Made by a program: the position numbers and the translations under genes | Shown: piece after piece, positions 1 through 8,234 of the stretch | How the letters are laid out: each line of letters starts with the position of its first letter | Position numbering within the stretch: the first letter of the stretch is position 1 | Assembly: GCA_035315885.1 (NCBI GenBank) | Contig: DATFXM010000107.1 | Span: 1-44,054 of the forward strand | Length of the DNA: 44,054 nt | Reading direction: 5' to 3' | DNA from: DATFXM01 sp035315885 | GTDB taxonomy: Bacteria; Acidobacteriota; Blastocatellia; UBA7656 | The notes under the pieces: generated by a model | The model's database searches: none | Seen by the model: the letters and a program-made list of their open reading frames with translations, nothing else | What the model was told of the DNA's origin: nothing

Positions 1-207
1 GAGCCCGCGCAGCGGGCGACAGAATGTAGCCCCCGGTGAGTCCACGAACCGGGGGTAACTACACGAGAAAGGACACGAGCCCGCGCAGCGGGCGACAGAA
101 CGTATCCCCCGGTGAGTCCGCGAACCGGGGGGTAACTACACGAGAAAGGACACGAGCCCGCGCAGCGGGCGACAGAATGTAGCCCCCGGTGAGTCCGCGA
201 ACCGGGG
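1..207. repeat. Three tandem copies of a double-hairpin repeat (76-77 bp unit)
   Basis: Units begin at 1, 77 and 154; the third is cut after its second hairpin. Each unit holds a short hairpin built on GCCCGC..GCGGGC, then a conserved linker (gacagaa), then a second hairpin built on CCCCCGGT..ACCGGGGG around a gagtccgcga loop, then a spacer ending acgagaaaggacac. Units 1 and 2 differ by a few substitutions and one inserted G. The first unit starts at the window edge, so the array may extend to the left. No reading frame here looks real. Confidence 0.85.
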
Positions 208-270
208 TTTGACATCCCCAGCGTCCAACAGACGTGAGGCGATTTACCGCGCCGAACGAGTCTAATCACG

Positions 271-403
271 CCCCCGGTTCGCGTACTCACAGTAGGATAG
301 CGTTCTGTCGCCCGCTGCGCGGGCTCCGGTCTCTTGTTGGGAATCTTTCCCCCGGCTCGCGGACTCACCGGGGGCTACCATTCTGTCGCCCGCTGCGCGG
401 GCT
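271..403. repeat. Two inverted copies of the same double-hairpin repeat
   Basis: The element seen at 1-207 recurs in opposite orientation at about 271-326 (its CCCCCGG hairpin is degraded) and at 349-403 (both hairpins intact). The 1-403 segment is therefore a cluster of direct and inverted copies that could pair over long distances. The short frames across this stretch are made only of repeat DNA. Confidence 0.8.
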
Positions 404-532
404 TGGGACCGGTGGCAGTCGCTTGATTTCTCCGATAGGCGCCCGTACTGCGGAGGGCTGGGACCACTCTTCCGTGTGATCGGGTTTGCAATGAGCTGAT
501 TCACTGGCGATCGGCTGACCGCGGTCCACTCG

Positions 533-597
533 AAACCACAAACCAGAACCTCGAAAACCCCAAAACCCGAGACTCGAAACCCTAAACCCTAAACCGC
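533..597. repeat. AAACCCT-type heptanucleotide array
   Basis: A degenerate run of 7-nt units (variants of aaaccct, gaaaccc and accagaa) ends in two perfect tandem AAACCCT units, just past the stop of the minus-strand Rossmann gene. Apart from this and the double-hairpin copies, I see nothing in 1-604. Confidence 0.7.
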
Positions 598-604
598 AAT
601 CTCA

Positions 605-2320
605 TCACTTAATCCGATAGCCTTGTTCTTCGTTGTTGAAGATCCACCCGACCACTTCGCCGATCCTTATTTCATCGCTGCGGTACGTCTCCATCGTGAT
701 GGCCGCCGAGCCTTGTCGATGAATCCCCTGAGAGAGTCGCAGCATTCGCTTGAAGCGCTCCTGCCAAAGCCGGCAGTTGCTCGGCCGCAAGTCAATCCAG
801 CCGCGGTCAGCCCATTGCTCTATAGAATCTGAGTCGATCGCCATGCGCGCCTGACCCGCGTATTCCGGAACGTTGACCTTCGGCCCTCGCAGCAGGCGAT
901 TCCCTTCGGGTGGCAAGATTGGAATGCCGATGGACACAATAGTGTTCCTCAATGAGTGATTGCGCTGAAGGTAACGCCAAATCACGTCCGAGATCTTCTC
1001 AGGCTCCTCGTCAACGACCGCCCTGAGCGTGTGATACTTCGTCTTCAAGAGGTGCGCTTCATATAGAAGCTTTGTCAGTTTTGGAGGACCCAACTCGCCG
1101 GTGGCGATCGAATGAGAGTTTGTCTCGTGTTCCAACTTGCCCAGCGCTTCGATTGCAGAGACACGCAGGTAGCCCGCGCGGTAGCTGGGCACCATGATCG
1201 CTCCGTCGATCGCCGCTATCACGTCAACTCCGGTGTTGCTGCCTTTTATTTCAAGCACGACATTCTGGGCGATCTCCTCCGGAGTAACAAACTCCATCTG
1301 GTTTATAGACGTTACCGCCTCGAATTCACCGCGAGCGAAAAAGCCGTTTTCGCCTGTGTCTACGCCCACCATTTGAAGCTCGCCTATCTTCTTGAAGCCC
1401 TCGCGGGGCATCGACAACTCGAGCTCCCCATCAAGGTGGACGGTCCTCGCCGAGTATTCGGACACCGGGGTGTTATCGCGACGACTGCGAAGCGACTGAT
1501 AAGTGACCTTCTTATACCCGATCATTGCCGCCGGCTTTATCTCTTTGACAATGGGGCCGCCGGGTGTGCGAGCCATCAGAAACATCAGCCCGGTGTGCGC
1601 AAAAGCCACCGCGGTCTTTGACATGAGCTTCGCCGACGGCTTGTCTTCGCCGTGGGTGTAAGGAATATTCAATCCCATTCCGCCGGTGCCGGTCGTGCCG
1701 ACCTTGACGTAGATCCGAGTCTCTACTTCGACCATCGCGCGATAGAGGAGCTGGGTGTGCCTGATCAATTGAGGAATGGATTGCGAAACGAGGAGCGTCT
1801 CGAGGGTCGTCTCCATCGACTTTCGTTTTTCCCAGATGGCCTCGAGGTCGTGCGATGCAAATCGCTCATCCATGAAGTCAAGCGACTGTCGCACCTCGAT
1901 CGAGTTTGTATAGACGTCCTGGTAGCTGATGCCCGAGGCAGTGTTGACGCAGTCGATCAGGATGTCGGGTCGATGTTCGCGCATCGCGTTGACCAGCATC
2001 GAGCGCTCGTACGCCGAGTCGATCGAGCCGAACAGGTCTTCGTAGAGAGCTCGACGGCGGCCGGGGCTACGAACGAGATCGGATCTGTCTTCGCGCGCGA
2101 ATTCGGTCCTGACGAAGAGATTCCCCCACAGCTCGTCGACTTTGATCGAGGGGAATTCTTTTCTGAGGTCGCGGGTGAGCTCTCGCACTTCCTTTTGGAA
2201 GAGCGATGCGATGATGATTTTTCTTGGGCGAAGGTCGTGGGCGGCCTGGTGAGCTATTTGGGTGCCTACGAGTCCCGCACCGCCGAGTATCAGAATGGTG
2301 TTGTCTATTTGGTTAGACAA
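605..2320 (-). CDS. NAD(P)-binding Rossmann-fold protein of unknown role (571 aa)
   Basis: The N-terminus (ILILGGAGLVGTQIA, residues 9-23) is a Rossmann dinucleotide-binding motif of the kind found in extended short-chain dehydrogenases and saccharopine-dehydrogenase-like proteins. The rest (a DILIDCVNTA strand near 115 and a TGTGGMGLNIPY loop near 210) fits a soluble oxidoreductase-like protein, but I cannot name a substrate. At 571 aa it is long for either family. The start is TTG and overlaps the end of pheS by 8 bp, so translation is probably coupled to pheS. This is the slot where pheT would normally be. The start is uncertain because the ribosome binding site is weak. Confidence 0.75.
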   Translation of the reverse strand: MSNQIDNTILILGGAGLVGTQIAHQAAHDLRPRKIIIASLFQKEVRELTRDLRKEFPSIKVDELWGNLFVRTEFAREDRSDLVRSPGRRRALYEDLFGSIDSAYERSMLVNAMREHRPDILIDCVNTASGISYQDVYTNSIEVRQSLDFMDERFASHDLEAIWEKRKSMETTLETLLVSQSIPQLIRHTQLLYRAMVEVETRIYVKVGTTGTGGMGLNIPYTHGEDKPSAKLMSKTAVAFAHTGLMFLMARTPGGPIVKEIKPAAMIGYKKVTYQSLRSRRDNTPVSEYSARTVHLDGELELSMPREGFKKIGELQMVGVDTGENGFFARGEFEAVTSINQMEFVTPEEIAQNVVLEIKGSNTGVDVIAAIDGAIMVPSYRAGYLRVSAIEALGKLEHETNSHSIATGELGPPKLTKLLYEAHLLKTKYHTLRAVVDEEPEKISDVIWRYLQRNHSLRNTIVSIGIPILPPEGNRLLRGPKVNVPEYAGQARMAIDSDSIEQWADRGWIDLRPSNCRLWQERFKRMLRLSQGIHRQGSAAITMETYRSDEIRIGEVVGWIFNNEEQGYRIK

Positions 2321-3338
2321 ATTGCTCTAGAAAGCGTACGTCGTTCTCGAAGAGCAGTCTTATGTCGTCGATGTCGTACATGCGACCAGCCATTCGATCA
2401 ATCCCCAACCCGAACGCAAATCCCGAGAACTCTTCAGGGTCGATGTCCACCGCCTCCAAGACTTTCGGATGCACCAGTCCGCTGCCGCCCAACTCGATCC
2501 AGCCGGAACCCTTGCACACACGACACCCGGATCCCGCGCACACGTAACACTGGAAATCGACTTCGGCTGAAGGCTCGGTGAACGGGAAGTAGGACGGTCT
2601 GAACCTGGTGACCAGACCTGGACCGTACATAAGCTCGACAAACCTCTGAAGCGTACCTTTCAGGTCGCCAAGCGTTATATTGCGATCCACGTTCAAGCCC
2701 TCGAGCTGAAAGAACATCGGATTGTGAGTCGCGTCCGGCGTATCTCGACGAAAAACCCTTCCCGGCGCAATCACCCGAAGCGGAGGACGCGTTCGCTGCA
2801 TCGTGTGTATTTGCACCGTCGAAGTCTGGCTTCTCAGCGCAAGATCCGCGTTGACATAAAACGTATCGGCCGAGTCGCGAGCGGGGTGGCCGACCGGAAT
2901 GTTCAGCGCGTCGAAGTTGTAGAATCCGGTCTCGATTTCCGGACCATCCTCGACCGAGTACCCCATGGAAACGAAGATATCTTCGATTTTCTGCCGGAGC
3001 AGTGTTATTGGATGCAGATGGCCCTGGCGCGGCCGGGTGCCTGGCAGAGTTATGTCGATTCTTTCCCGCTCGAGCGCTTCCGATTCTGCCTGCGACGCGA
3101 AGCGTTCGCCCAGCTTAGTCAGCTCCGATTCGACCTCGCCGGCGAGCTGGTTCACCTGCTGTCCGAAGGCTGCTCGCTGCTCGGCGGGAATCGAGCCGAC
3201 CCGCTTCTTCTCCGCGGCTATCAAGCCTGCTTTTCGGCCCAGGTACTTGTCTCGAAGCGCGGTTAGCTGATCCGCGGAAGCGACAGTGCTCGCTTCTTCA
3301 AGGAACCGAAGCCGAAGGTTATTGAGTTTCTCGTCCAT
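2313..3338 (-). CDS. pheS: Phenylalanine--tRNA ligase alpha subunit
   Basis: This is the catalytic subunit of the alpha2beta2 phenylalanyl-tRNA synthetase, which charges tRNA-Phe in the cytoplasm. The N-terminal coiled-coil arm (about 1-85) is followed by the class II core. Motif-like segments include HPITLLRQKIEDIF, the GPEIETGFYNFDALN substrate pocket, APGRVFRRDTPDATHNP, and FPFTEPSAEVDF near the C-terminus. A CxxC-x4-CxxC insert (CYVCAGSGCRVC) could bind zinc. At 341 aa it is full length. It lies downstream of rplT, separated by a strong hairpin whose base ends 8 nt before the ATG. No pheT follows, so the beta subunit must be encoded elsewhere. Confidence 0.97.
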   Translation of the reverse strand: MDEKLNNLRLRFLEEASTVASADQLTALRDKYLGRKAGLIAAEKKRVGSIPAEQRAAFGQQVNQLAGEVESELTKLGERFASQAESEALERERIDITLPGTRPRQGHLHPITLLRQKIEDIFVSMGYSVEDGPEIETGFYNFDALNIPVGHPARDSADTFYVNADLALRSQTSTVQIHTMQRTRPPLRVIAPGRVFRRDTPDATHNPMFFQLEGLNVDRNITLGDLKGTLQRFVELMYGPGLVTRFRPSYFPFTEPSAEVDFQCYVCAGSGCRVCKGSGWIELGGSGLVHPKVLEAVDIDPEEFSGFAFGLGIDRMAGRMYDIDDIRLLFENDVRFLEQFV

Positions 3339-3346
3339 CGCCCATT

Positions 3347-3382
3347 AACAACAGAGACGCAGCCGGCTGCGTCTCTCTTGTT
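3347..3382 (-). terminator. Perfect palindromic hairpin between rplT and pheS
   Basis: A 12-bp arm (AGAGACGCAGCC / GGCTGCGTCTCT, 3353-3364 and 3365-3376) is extended by an AACAA/TTGTT outer stem across one C-C mismatch. Read towards pheS there is no real U tract, and the pheS start lies 8 nt away. It could be an intercistronic terminator or attenuator, or a structure that hides the pheS ribosome binding site. Confidence 0.55.
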
Positions 3383-3414
3383 CAATTGCCTGATCCTCTT
3401 TGAGGCGTCATTCG

Positions 3415-3789
3415 CTAGGCCGCAGTCTGACTGGACTGGATCGCTTGTTTGACCTTTCCACTAATCTCAGTGAAAGCGGCGGGCTCATTCACCGCAAGAT
3501 CGGCGAGGGCCTTTCGATCGAGCGCGATCTCGGCGAGCTTGAGGCCGTGCATGAACTGGCTGTAGCTCAATCCGTTTGCTCGCGCCGCCGCTCCGATTCT
3601 CACAATCCACAGCGAACGGAAATCCCGCTTCTTGAGTTTTCGCCCGGTGAAGGCGAAATTCAGCGAGCGCTCAACCTGTTCCTTGGCGTGTCTGTACAGC
3701 TTGCTCTTCGTGCCGCGATATCCGCGTGCAAGCTTCAATATATCTTTTCGCTTTTGCAGTCTCTTGTTACCACGTTTTGCGCGAGGCAT
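3415..3789 (-). CDS. rplT: 50S ribosomal protein L20
   Basis: L20 binds 23S rRNA early in large-subunit assembly and represses its own operon in several bacteria. The 124-aa product starts MPRAKRGNKRLQKRKDIL and contains the family segments ARGYRGTKSKLYRHA and RDFRSLWIVRIGAAAR. The basic N-terminal extension and the globular C-terminal half are both complete. It is the third gene of the classical infC-rpmI-rplT cluster, 85 bp after rpmI. The start is clear, with a GGAGGGA-type ribosome binding site just upstream. Confidence 0.98.
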   Translation of the reverse strand: MPRAKRGNKRLQKRKDILKLARGYRGTKSKLYRHAKEQVERSLNFAFTGRKLKKRDFRSLWIVRIGAAARANGLSYSQFMHGLKLAEIALDRKALADLAVNEPAAFTEISGKVKQAIQSSQTAA

Positions 3790-3874
3790 AAGTCCCTCCT
3801 GGCCGTCAGACCCCGATTCACTCCATGTTAGTCAACCCCGGTCCAGCCTGTACGGCAATTTATGATTCCAAAAA

Positions 3875-4078
3875 TCAGCTTCTACCGTAGGGCAACATCC
3901 TTCGAACCATCGGCTGATCGGCTTCGGAGACGATCACGTCCAGGTCCAGATTGCGTTTCCGTTTGGTTGTTTTCTTGGTGAGAATGTGTCGGGCGTGGGA
4001 GTGGCCGCGCTTAGGCTTGCCCGTCGCCGTGAGCCGGAAACGCTTCGCAGCTCCTTTATGAGTCTTTAGTTTTGGCAT
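3875..4078 (-). CDS. rpmI: 50S ribosomal protein L35
   Basis: This small, very basic 67-aa protein of the large ribosomal subunit starts MPKLKTHKGAAKRFRLTATGK and contains the typical segments HARHILTKKTTKRKR and MVRRMLPYG. Its length is normal for L35. It sits 22 bp downstream of infC and upstream of rplT on the same strand, the canonical order, so co-transcription is expected. A GGAGGAATT ribosome binding site precedes the ATG. Confidence 0.98.
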   Translation of the reverse strand: MPKLKTHKGAAKRFRLTATGKPKRGHSHARHILTKKTTKRKRNLDLDVIVSEADQPMVRRMLPYGRS

Positions 4079-4100
4079 AATTCCTCCATAGATCGGCGGA

Positions 4101-4658
4101 TCATTTCTTTTTGGGCGCGATCATTATAAACATGTTCATCCCCTCGAGCTTGTTTCTGACCTCGACTGTACCGTGCTCGGCGAGATCGTGCTCGAGCCGC
4201 TGCAGGAGCTGCGCGCCAAGCTCCTTGTGTGTTATCTCCCTGCCGCGAAAATGCACCGTCGCCTTCACCTTGTCTCCGTCCTGCAGCATGCGTGCGGCGT
4301 TGTTCTTTTTGAAGGTGTAGTCGTGCTCATCGGTGCCCGGCCGAAACTTGATCTCCTTCACCGTGATGAAGGTCTGCTTATGCTTGGCCTCTTTTTGTTT
4401 CTTCTTTTGCTCGTACTGGTACTTCCCAAAATTCACGATGCGGCAAACTGGCGGCACCGCCTGAGGCGCAATCTCGACCAGGTCGAGCCCTTTGCCACGA
4501 GCGATCTCCACCGCCTGCTGTGGAGGCATTATTCCGAGCTGATTTCCTTCTTCGTCTATCACGCGTACTTCGCGCACCCTTATGCGCTCGTTGATTCGAA
4601 CGGAGGGTCCGCGATCACGCCTGTCTCTAAAACCTCTACGTCCCTGAAAGCCGCTAAT
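4101..4658 (-). CDS. infC: Translation initiation factor IF-3, probable ATT start
   Basis: IF-3 binds the 30S subunit and checks the start codon and initiator tRNA. The N-domain begins RINERIRVREVRVIDEEGNQLG. The linker and C-domain carry FGKYQYEQKKKQKEAKHKQ, KEIKFRPGTDEHDY and MNMFIMIAPKKK. I place the start at the ATT codon 4656-4658 because a strong Shine-Dalgarno (GGGAGGGAG, 4664-4672) lies 5 nt before it, giving 185 aa, the usual IF-3 size. ATG codons at 4700 and 4835 would give 199 or 244 aa with an unfamiliar, poorly conserved-looking extension and weaker ribosome binding sites. infC of E. coli and other bacteria uses AUU for autoregulation. This is the first gene of infC-rpmI-rplT. 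Confidence 0.93.
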   Translation of the reverse strand: MSGFQGRRGFRDRRDRGPSVRINERIRVREVRVIDEEGNQLGIMPPQQAVEIARGKGLDLVEIAPQAVPPVCRIVNFGKYQYEQKKKQKEAKHKQTFITVKEIKFRPGTDEHDYTFKKNNAARMLQDGDKVKATVHFRGREITHKELGAQLLQRLEHDLAEHGTVEVRNKLEGMNMFIMIAPKKK

Positions 4659-4663
4659 GTTAT

Positions 4664-4672
4664 CTCCCTCCC
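4664..4672 (-). promoter_or_regulatory. Shine-Dalgarno that decides the infC start
   Basis: On the minus strand GGGAGGGAG is followed after 5 nt (ataac) by ATT. This is the best ribosome binding site anywhere near the 5' end of infC, so it argues for the non-canonical start. Confidence 0.65.
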
Positions 4673-5025
4673 GAACCGGCGACGCCGGTTGCTCCTCCAT
4701 TAACCTGAGAAATGCGACTGACTCGCACCGGGTTGATGTCGCGGAATTCAGAATCGGCGCCCGGCTCATCCGGTCGCCTGAAAAATCCGCGCACGTCCTG
4801 CAATCGTCACCTCTTGCGACGATTCCAGGCTTCATGTTTAAGGCCGAGTGCCGTCAACCGCCCTGGTCGGATCTCGCGTCAGCGCCTCTGGCATCAAGCG
4901 GCCACGGTTTCGAGCGGAGCCACCTGAATCGCTGCGCCGGAGGACTTCCGGAGCTGACGAGAAATTTCGATTGAGGAGAGAATCGACTGTCGGATTTTCT
5001 CCCCGTCTCAAAGATACGACGCGTC

Positions 5026-5055
5026 ATAGTAGCAAACGCGAGCACGTTTAGTAAA
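5026..5055 (-). promoter_or_regulatory. Candidate sigma-70 promoter for infC-rpmI-rplT
   Basis: On the minus strand, TTTACT (5050-5055), an 18-bp spacer and TACTAT (5026-5031) preceded by TGC (extended -10) form a plausible promoter. The leader to the infC ATT would be about 360 nt, long enough for regulatory structure. Both hexamers are 4/6, so this is tentative. Confidence 0.35.
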
Positions 5056-5077
5056 GGTTGGGCTTCCCAGTCTAGGG

Positions 5078-5195
5078 CTTCTGGTTTCCGGTTGGGGCCA
5101 GACGCCCGTCCGGTTGACGTGCAGACCCCGTGGAAAAAACTCAAACCAAACTAGAGACCGGAAACTAGAAACCAGAAACCCCAAACCCTAACCGT
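5078..5195. repeat. Heptanucleotide-type inverted repeat between infC and ispH
   Basis: A gggcttctggtttccggttgggg-like arm is answered about 60 bp later by a run of gaaactagaaacc-like and aaaccctaa-like units. These are the same 7-nt vocabulary as at 533-597 and 38275-38312. It lies in the divergent gap between infC and ispH, upstream of the ispH promoter. Confidence 0.6.
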
Positions 5196-5207
5196 CCTAT
5201 TTCACAT

Positions 5208-5236
5208 TTGAGCCTCCCGTTTCGGGTTGCTATAAT
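5208..5236 (+). promoter_or_regulatory. Promoter of the hopanoid operon
   Basis: TTGAGC (5208-5213), a 17-bp spacer and a perfect TATAAT (5231-5236) preceded by TGC (extended -10) lie about 85 bp before the ispH ATG. It is the only clear promoter before the five-gene plus-strand run, so it probably drives all of it. Confidence 0.75.
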
Positions 5237-5322
5237 TCACTGTCATTTTAGCTGATTCGCCGAATCAACCACGTCCAAGTAAAATTGAAGAGGTATTTGT
5301 AAGGAAGGGCGCAGCGAGCTAG

Positions 5323-6267
5323 ATGAGCATTAGGAAAGTGGTGCTTGCGAAGCCGCGCGGTTTCTGTGCGGGAGTGGTTCGCGCGATCGACATCGTCGAA
5401 CGCGCGCTGGACTACTTCCCGTCACCGATTTATGTTTTTCACGAAATCGTGCACAACCGCTACGTCGTCGAAAACCTAAGCAAGCGCAACGTAGTTTTTG
5501 TTGACGGCTTGGAAGAGGTCCCCGACGGCTCCGTCTGCGTCTTCAGCGCGCACGGAGTTTCCCCTCAAGTGGTCGAACTCGCCCAATCCAAAGGATTGAA
5601 GGTAATCGACGCAACCTGTCCCCTGGTAACGAAGGTTCATCTGGAAGCGGTGAGGTTTAACCGCGAGGGCTTCTCGCTCGTGCTCATCGGTCATCCCGGA
5701 CACGAGGAAGTCGAGGGCACCATGGGTGAGGCACCCATGCAGCTCGTCAGTTCGGTTGCCGATGTCGAACGCCTGCAAATACCCAATCCTGATCGAGTCA
5801 TGTACCTGACTCAGACTACCCTTTCCCTCGACGATGTCGCGGAAATAATCGAGGCGCTCAAACGCAGATTCCCAAGTCTCCGCGCACCAGCCAAGGACGA
5901 CATCTGCTACGCCACCCAGAATCGTCAGAACGCCGTGAAGGAGATGGCAAGCAGAGTCGACGTGTTGATCGTCGTAGGCTCTCAAAACAGCTCGAATTCC
6001 CAAAGACTCTGCGAAGTCTCCTCCGTGGCCGGCACTCGTGCGTATCTTGTAAACGACGAGGCCGAAATAAAGCCCGAATGGCTCGACGGAGCTGAGATAG
6101 TCGGTGTTACCGCGGGCGCATCCGCACCCGAAGAGTTGGTTGTGAGAGTCCTCGAACACCTCCGAGCTTTAGGCGCTGTCGAATTCGAAGAACAGCCGGG
6201 CGAGGACGAGGACGTACATTTTGCACTGCCGCAAGAATTGACTCGTTCAGAAAGATTCGTCGTGTAG
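5323..6267 (+). CDS. ispH: 4-hydroxy-3-methylbut-2-enyl diphosphate reductase (IspH/LytB)
   Basis: This last enzyme of the MEP pathway reduces HMBPP to IPP and DMAPP with a [4Fe-4S] cluster. The three cluster cysteines are C15 (PRGFCAGV), C99 (DATCPLVTKVH) and C195 (DICYATQNRQ). Substrate residues are present as EIVHN (H44), SAHG (H77) and GHPGHEEVEGT (H127, E129), and the SQNSSNS loop is intact. At 314 aa it is a normal length. A purine-rich AAGGAAGG lies rather far (14 nt) from the ATG. It leads the hopanoid genes, 11 bp before shc, which ties C5 precursor supply to hopanoid synthesis. Confidence 0.97.
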   Translation: MSIRKVVLAKPRGFCAGVVRAIDIVERALDYFPSPIYVFHEIVHNRYVVENLSKRNVVFVDGLEEVPDGSVCVFSAHGVSPQVVELAQSKGLKVIDATCPLVTKVHLEAVRFNREGFSLVLIGHPGHEEVEGTMGEAPMQLVSSVADVERLQIPNPDRVMYLTQTTLSLDDVAEIIEALKRRFPSLRAPAKDDICYATQNRQNAVKEMASRVDVLIVVGSQNSSNSQRLCEVSSVAGTRAYLVNDEAEIKPEWLDGAEIVGVTAGASAPEELVVRVLEHLRALGAVEFEEQPGEDEDVHFALPQELTRSERFVV

Positions 6268-6278
6268 GAGAAGCGATA

Positions 6279-8216
6279 ATGTCGGCCCCTTTGAGGCACA
6301 AATTCAATACGAGAACTACCTACTCAGTGGACGACGAGACCGCCGCCGGGCTGCGCCGGGCGATACAATCGTCTCGTGACTACCTTTTGAATATTCAGCA
6401 CTCGGACGGGCACTGGTGCGGAGAGCTGGAAGGCGACACGATCCTGGAATCCGAGTACATCCTGACGATGCACTTCATCGGCAGGCTCGAAAGTGACCGG
6501 GTCGGCAAAGCCGGCAACTACATCCGCCAAAAACAGCTCCCTGAAGGCGGATGGGCCATCTACGAGGGTGGTCCCCCCGAAGTAAGCGCTTCCTGCAAAG
6601 CCTACTTTGTCCTGAAGCTCCTGGGCGACGACCCTAATGCGCCGCATATGGTGCGCGCGAGAGATATGATCCGGTCGCTTGGAGGACTGGATGCAACCAA
6701 CAGCTTCACTCGAATCTATCTCGCGATTTTCGGACAGTATCCGTGGGACCGCTGCCCGGCGGTGCCCCCCGAGATAATCCTTCTTCCGAAGTGGTCGCCC
6801 TTCAACCTGTATGAGATGTCTGCGTGGACGCGCGGAATCGTAGTTCCGCTGGCGGTCATGTGGGCAAAGCGTCCGCACTGCCCGGTGCCGGATCACGCGA
6901 ACATCGGCGAGCTGGTGCTGGACCCGCAGAGCCCGCGCATCCCTCGGGGATTCTGGAAGGCGGTTTTTGCAACCACCGACCTTACCCTCAAGCAACTCGA
7001 GAAGCGACGCTTCAGGCCCTCTCGAAGAAAAGCGCTGAAGGCTTGCGAGCAGTGGATGATCAGCCACTTCGAAAAGAGCGACGGCATCGGGGCGATATTC
7101 CCGCCGATCATTAATTCGATCATTGCGCTCAGGTGCCTCGGCTACGACAACGATCACCCTCTTACCGCCTCGCAAATACGCGAGCTTGAAAAGCTCGAGT
7201 TAGAAGAAGGCGATACGATGAAGATCGCGCCGTGTTTTTCACCGGTCTGGGACACGGCTTTGGCCATGAACGCGCTCGTCGAATCTGGTTTGCCTCCCGA
7301 CCATCCTGCACTCCTGAAGGCCGCCGACTGGATCCTGCACAAAGAAGTCAAAAGCTACGGTGACTGGAAGGTAAAGAACCCCGAGGGGCGTCCAGGCGGC
7401 TGGTACTTCGAGTATGCGAATGAGTTCTACCCGGACATCGACGACACGTTTCAGGTTCTGACCTCGCTCAGCAAGGTGCGCTTTCCAGACGAGCGACGGG
7501 AGAAAGCCCGCCGGCAGGCGATGGAGCGCGCACTGAAATGGTTACTGACCATGCAGAACCGCGATGGCGGATGGGCCTCCTTCGACAAGGACTGCGACGA
7601 CGAGTTCCTCACTCAGATTCCGTTTGCCGATCACAATGCGATGATCGATCCCTCAACCGCGGACATCACCTCGCGCGGCCTTGAAGCGCTGACCAATATG
7701 GGGTTTCGCCGGAGCGATCCGGTGATTCAAAAGGCGGCCGCATATCTTCAGAAGGAGCAGGAGCGCGATGGGTCCTGGTTTGGACGCTGGGGTGTGAACT
7801 ACATCTATGGGACCTGGCTCGCGCTGCAAGGGTTTCAGAGCATAGGCGAGGACATGCTCGAGCCACAGTTCCAGGCGGCAGGGTGTTGGCTGCGTTCGAT
7901 TCAGAACTCGGATGGAGGCTGGGGCGAGTCTCCTCGGGCATACGACGAACCCGAGGCGAAGGGTATAGGTCAGAGCACACCGTCGCAGACGGCGTGGGCG
8001 CTGATGGGGCTGATGAGCACCGAAGACCAGAGCGACGGGTTGAAGCGCGGCGTGCAATACCTGCTTAGCAATCAGCGGGAAGACGGATCCTGGAAGGACG
8101 ACACCTTCACCGGCACCGGATTCCCCGGAGTCTTTTATCTTCGATATCACCTGTACGCGAACTATTTCCCCCTGCTTGCGCTTGGCACGTTCGACAGCAA
8201 GCTGCCCGAGGACTAA
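6279..8216 (+). CDS. shc: Squalene-hopene cyclase
   Basis: It cyclises squalene to hopene or diplopterol at the inner membrane and is also known as HpnF. The acid motif DxDD is D386-I-D-D (PDIDDTF), close to its position in characterised enzymes. Repeated QW-type motifs are visible, for example SDGHWCGELEGD near 47, NRDGGWASFD near 430, SDGGWGES and REDGSWKDD near the end. The GTGFPGVFYLRYHLY terminus is typical. At 645 aa it is full length. AGGAG lies 9 nt before the ATG. It is second in the operon; no squalene-forming hpnCDE genes are in the window. Confidence 0.97.
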   Translation: MSAPLRHKFNTRTTYSVDDETAAGLRRAIQSSRDYLLNIQHSDGHWCGELEGDTILESEYILTMHFIGRLESDRVGKAGNYIRQKQLPEGGWAIYEGGPPEVSASCKAYFVLKLLGDDPNAPHMVRARDMIRSLGGLDATNSFTRIYLAIFGQYPWDRCPAVPPEIILLPKWSPFNLYEMSAWTRGIVVPLAVMWAKRPHCPVPDHANIGELVLDPQSPRIPRGFWKAVFATTDLTLKQLEKRRFRPSRRKALKACEQWMISHFEKSDGIGAIFPPIINSIIALRCLGYDNDHPLTASQIRELEKLELEEGDTMKIAPCFSPVWDTALAMNALVESGLPPDHPALLKAADWILHKEVKSYGDWKVKNPEGRPGGWYFEYANEFYPDIDDTFQVLTSLSKVRFPDERREKARRQAMERALKWLLTMQNRDGGWASFDKDCDDEFLTQIPFADHNAMIDPSTADITSRGLEALTNMGFRRSDPVIQKAAAYLQKEQERDGSWFGRWGVNYIYGTWLALQGFQSIGEDMLEPQFQAAGCWLRSIQNSDGGWGESPRAYDEPEAKGIGQSTPSQTAWALMGLMSTEDQSDGLKRGVQYLLSNQREDGSWKDDTFTGTGFPGVFYLRYHLYANYFPLLALGTFDSKLPED

Positions 8217-8234
8217 ACGAGGTCTACCGAAAAG

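Noticed and set aside
1..207. CRISPR array
   Set aside because: Units of 76-77 bp are contiguous tandem copies; there are no unique spacers between short repeats and no cas genes.
234..504. Short frames on both strands in the first 500 bp
   Set aside because: They are built from double-hairpin repeat copies, have no ribosome binding site and resemble no protein.
533..597. Telomere-like AAACCCT sequence as a sign of eukaryotic or linear-replicon DNA
   Set aside because: It is short, internal and degenerate, and lies among ordinary bacterial genes; it fits the local heptamer-repeat theme.
1652..2581. 309-aa plus-strand frame
   Set aside because: It lies opposite the Rossmann and pheS genes; it is a shadow frame, and pheS is certain.
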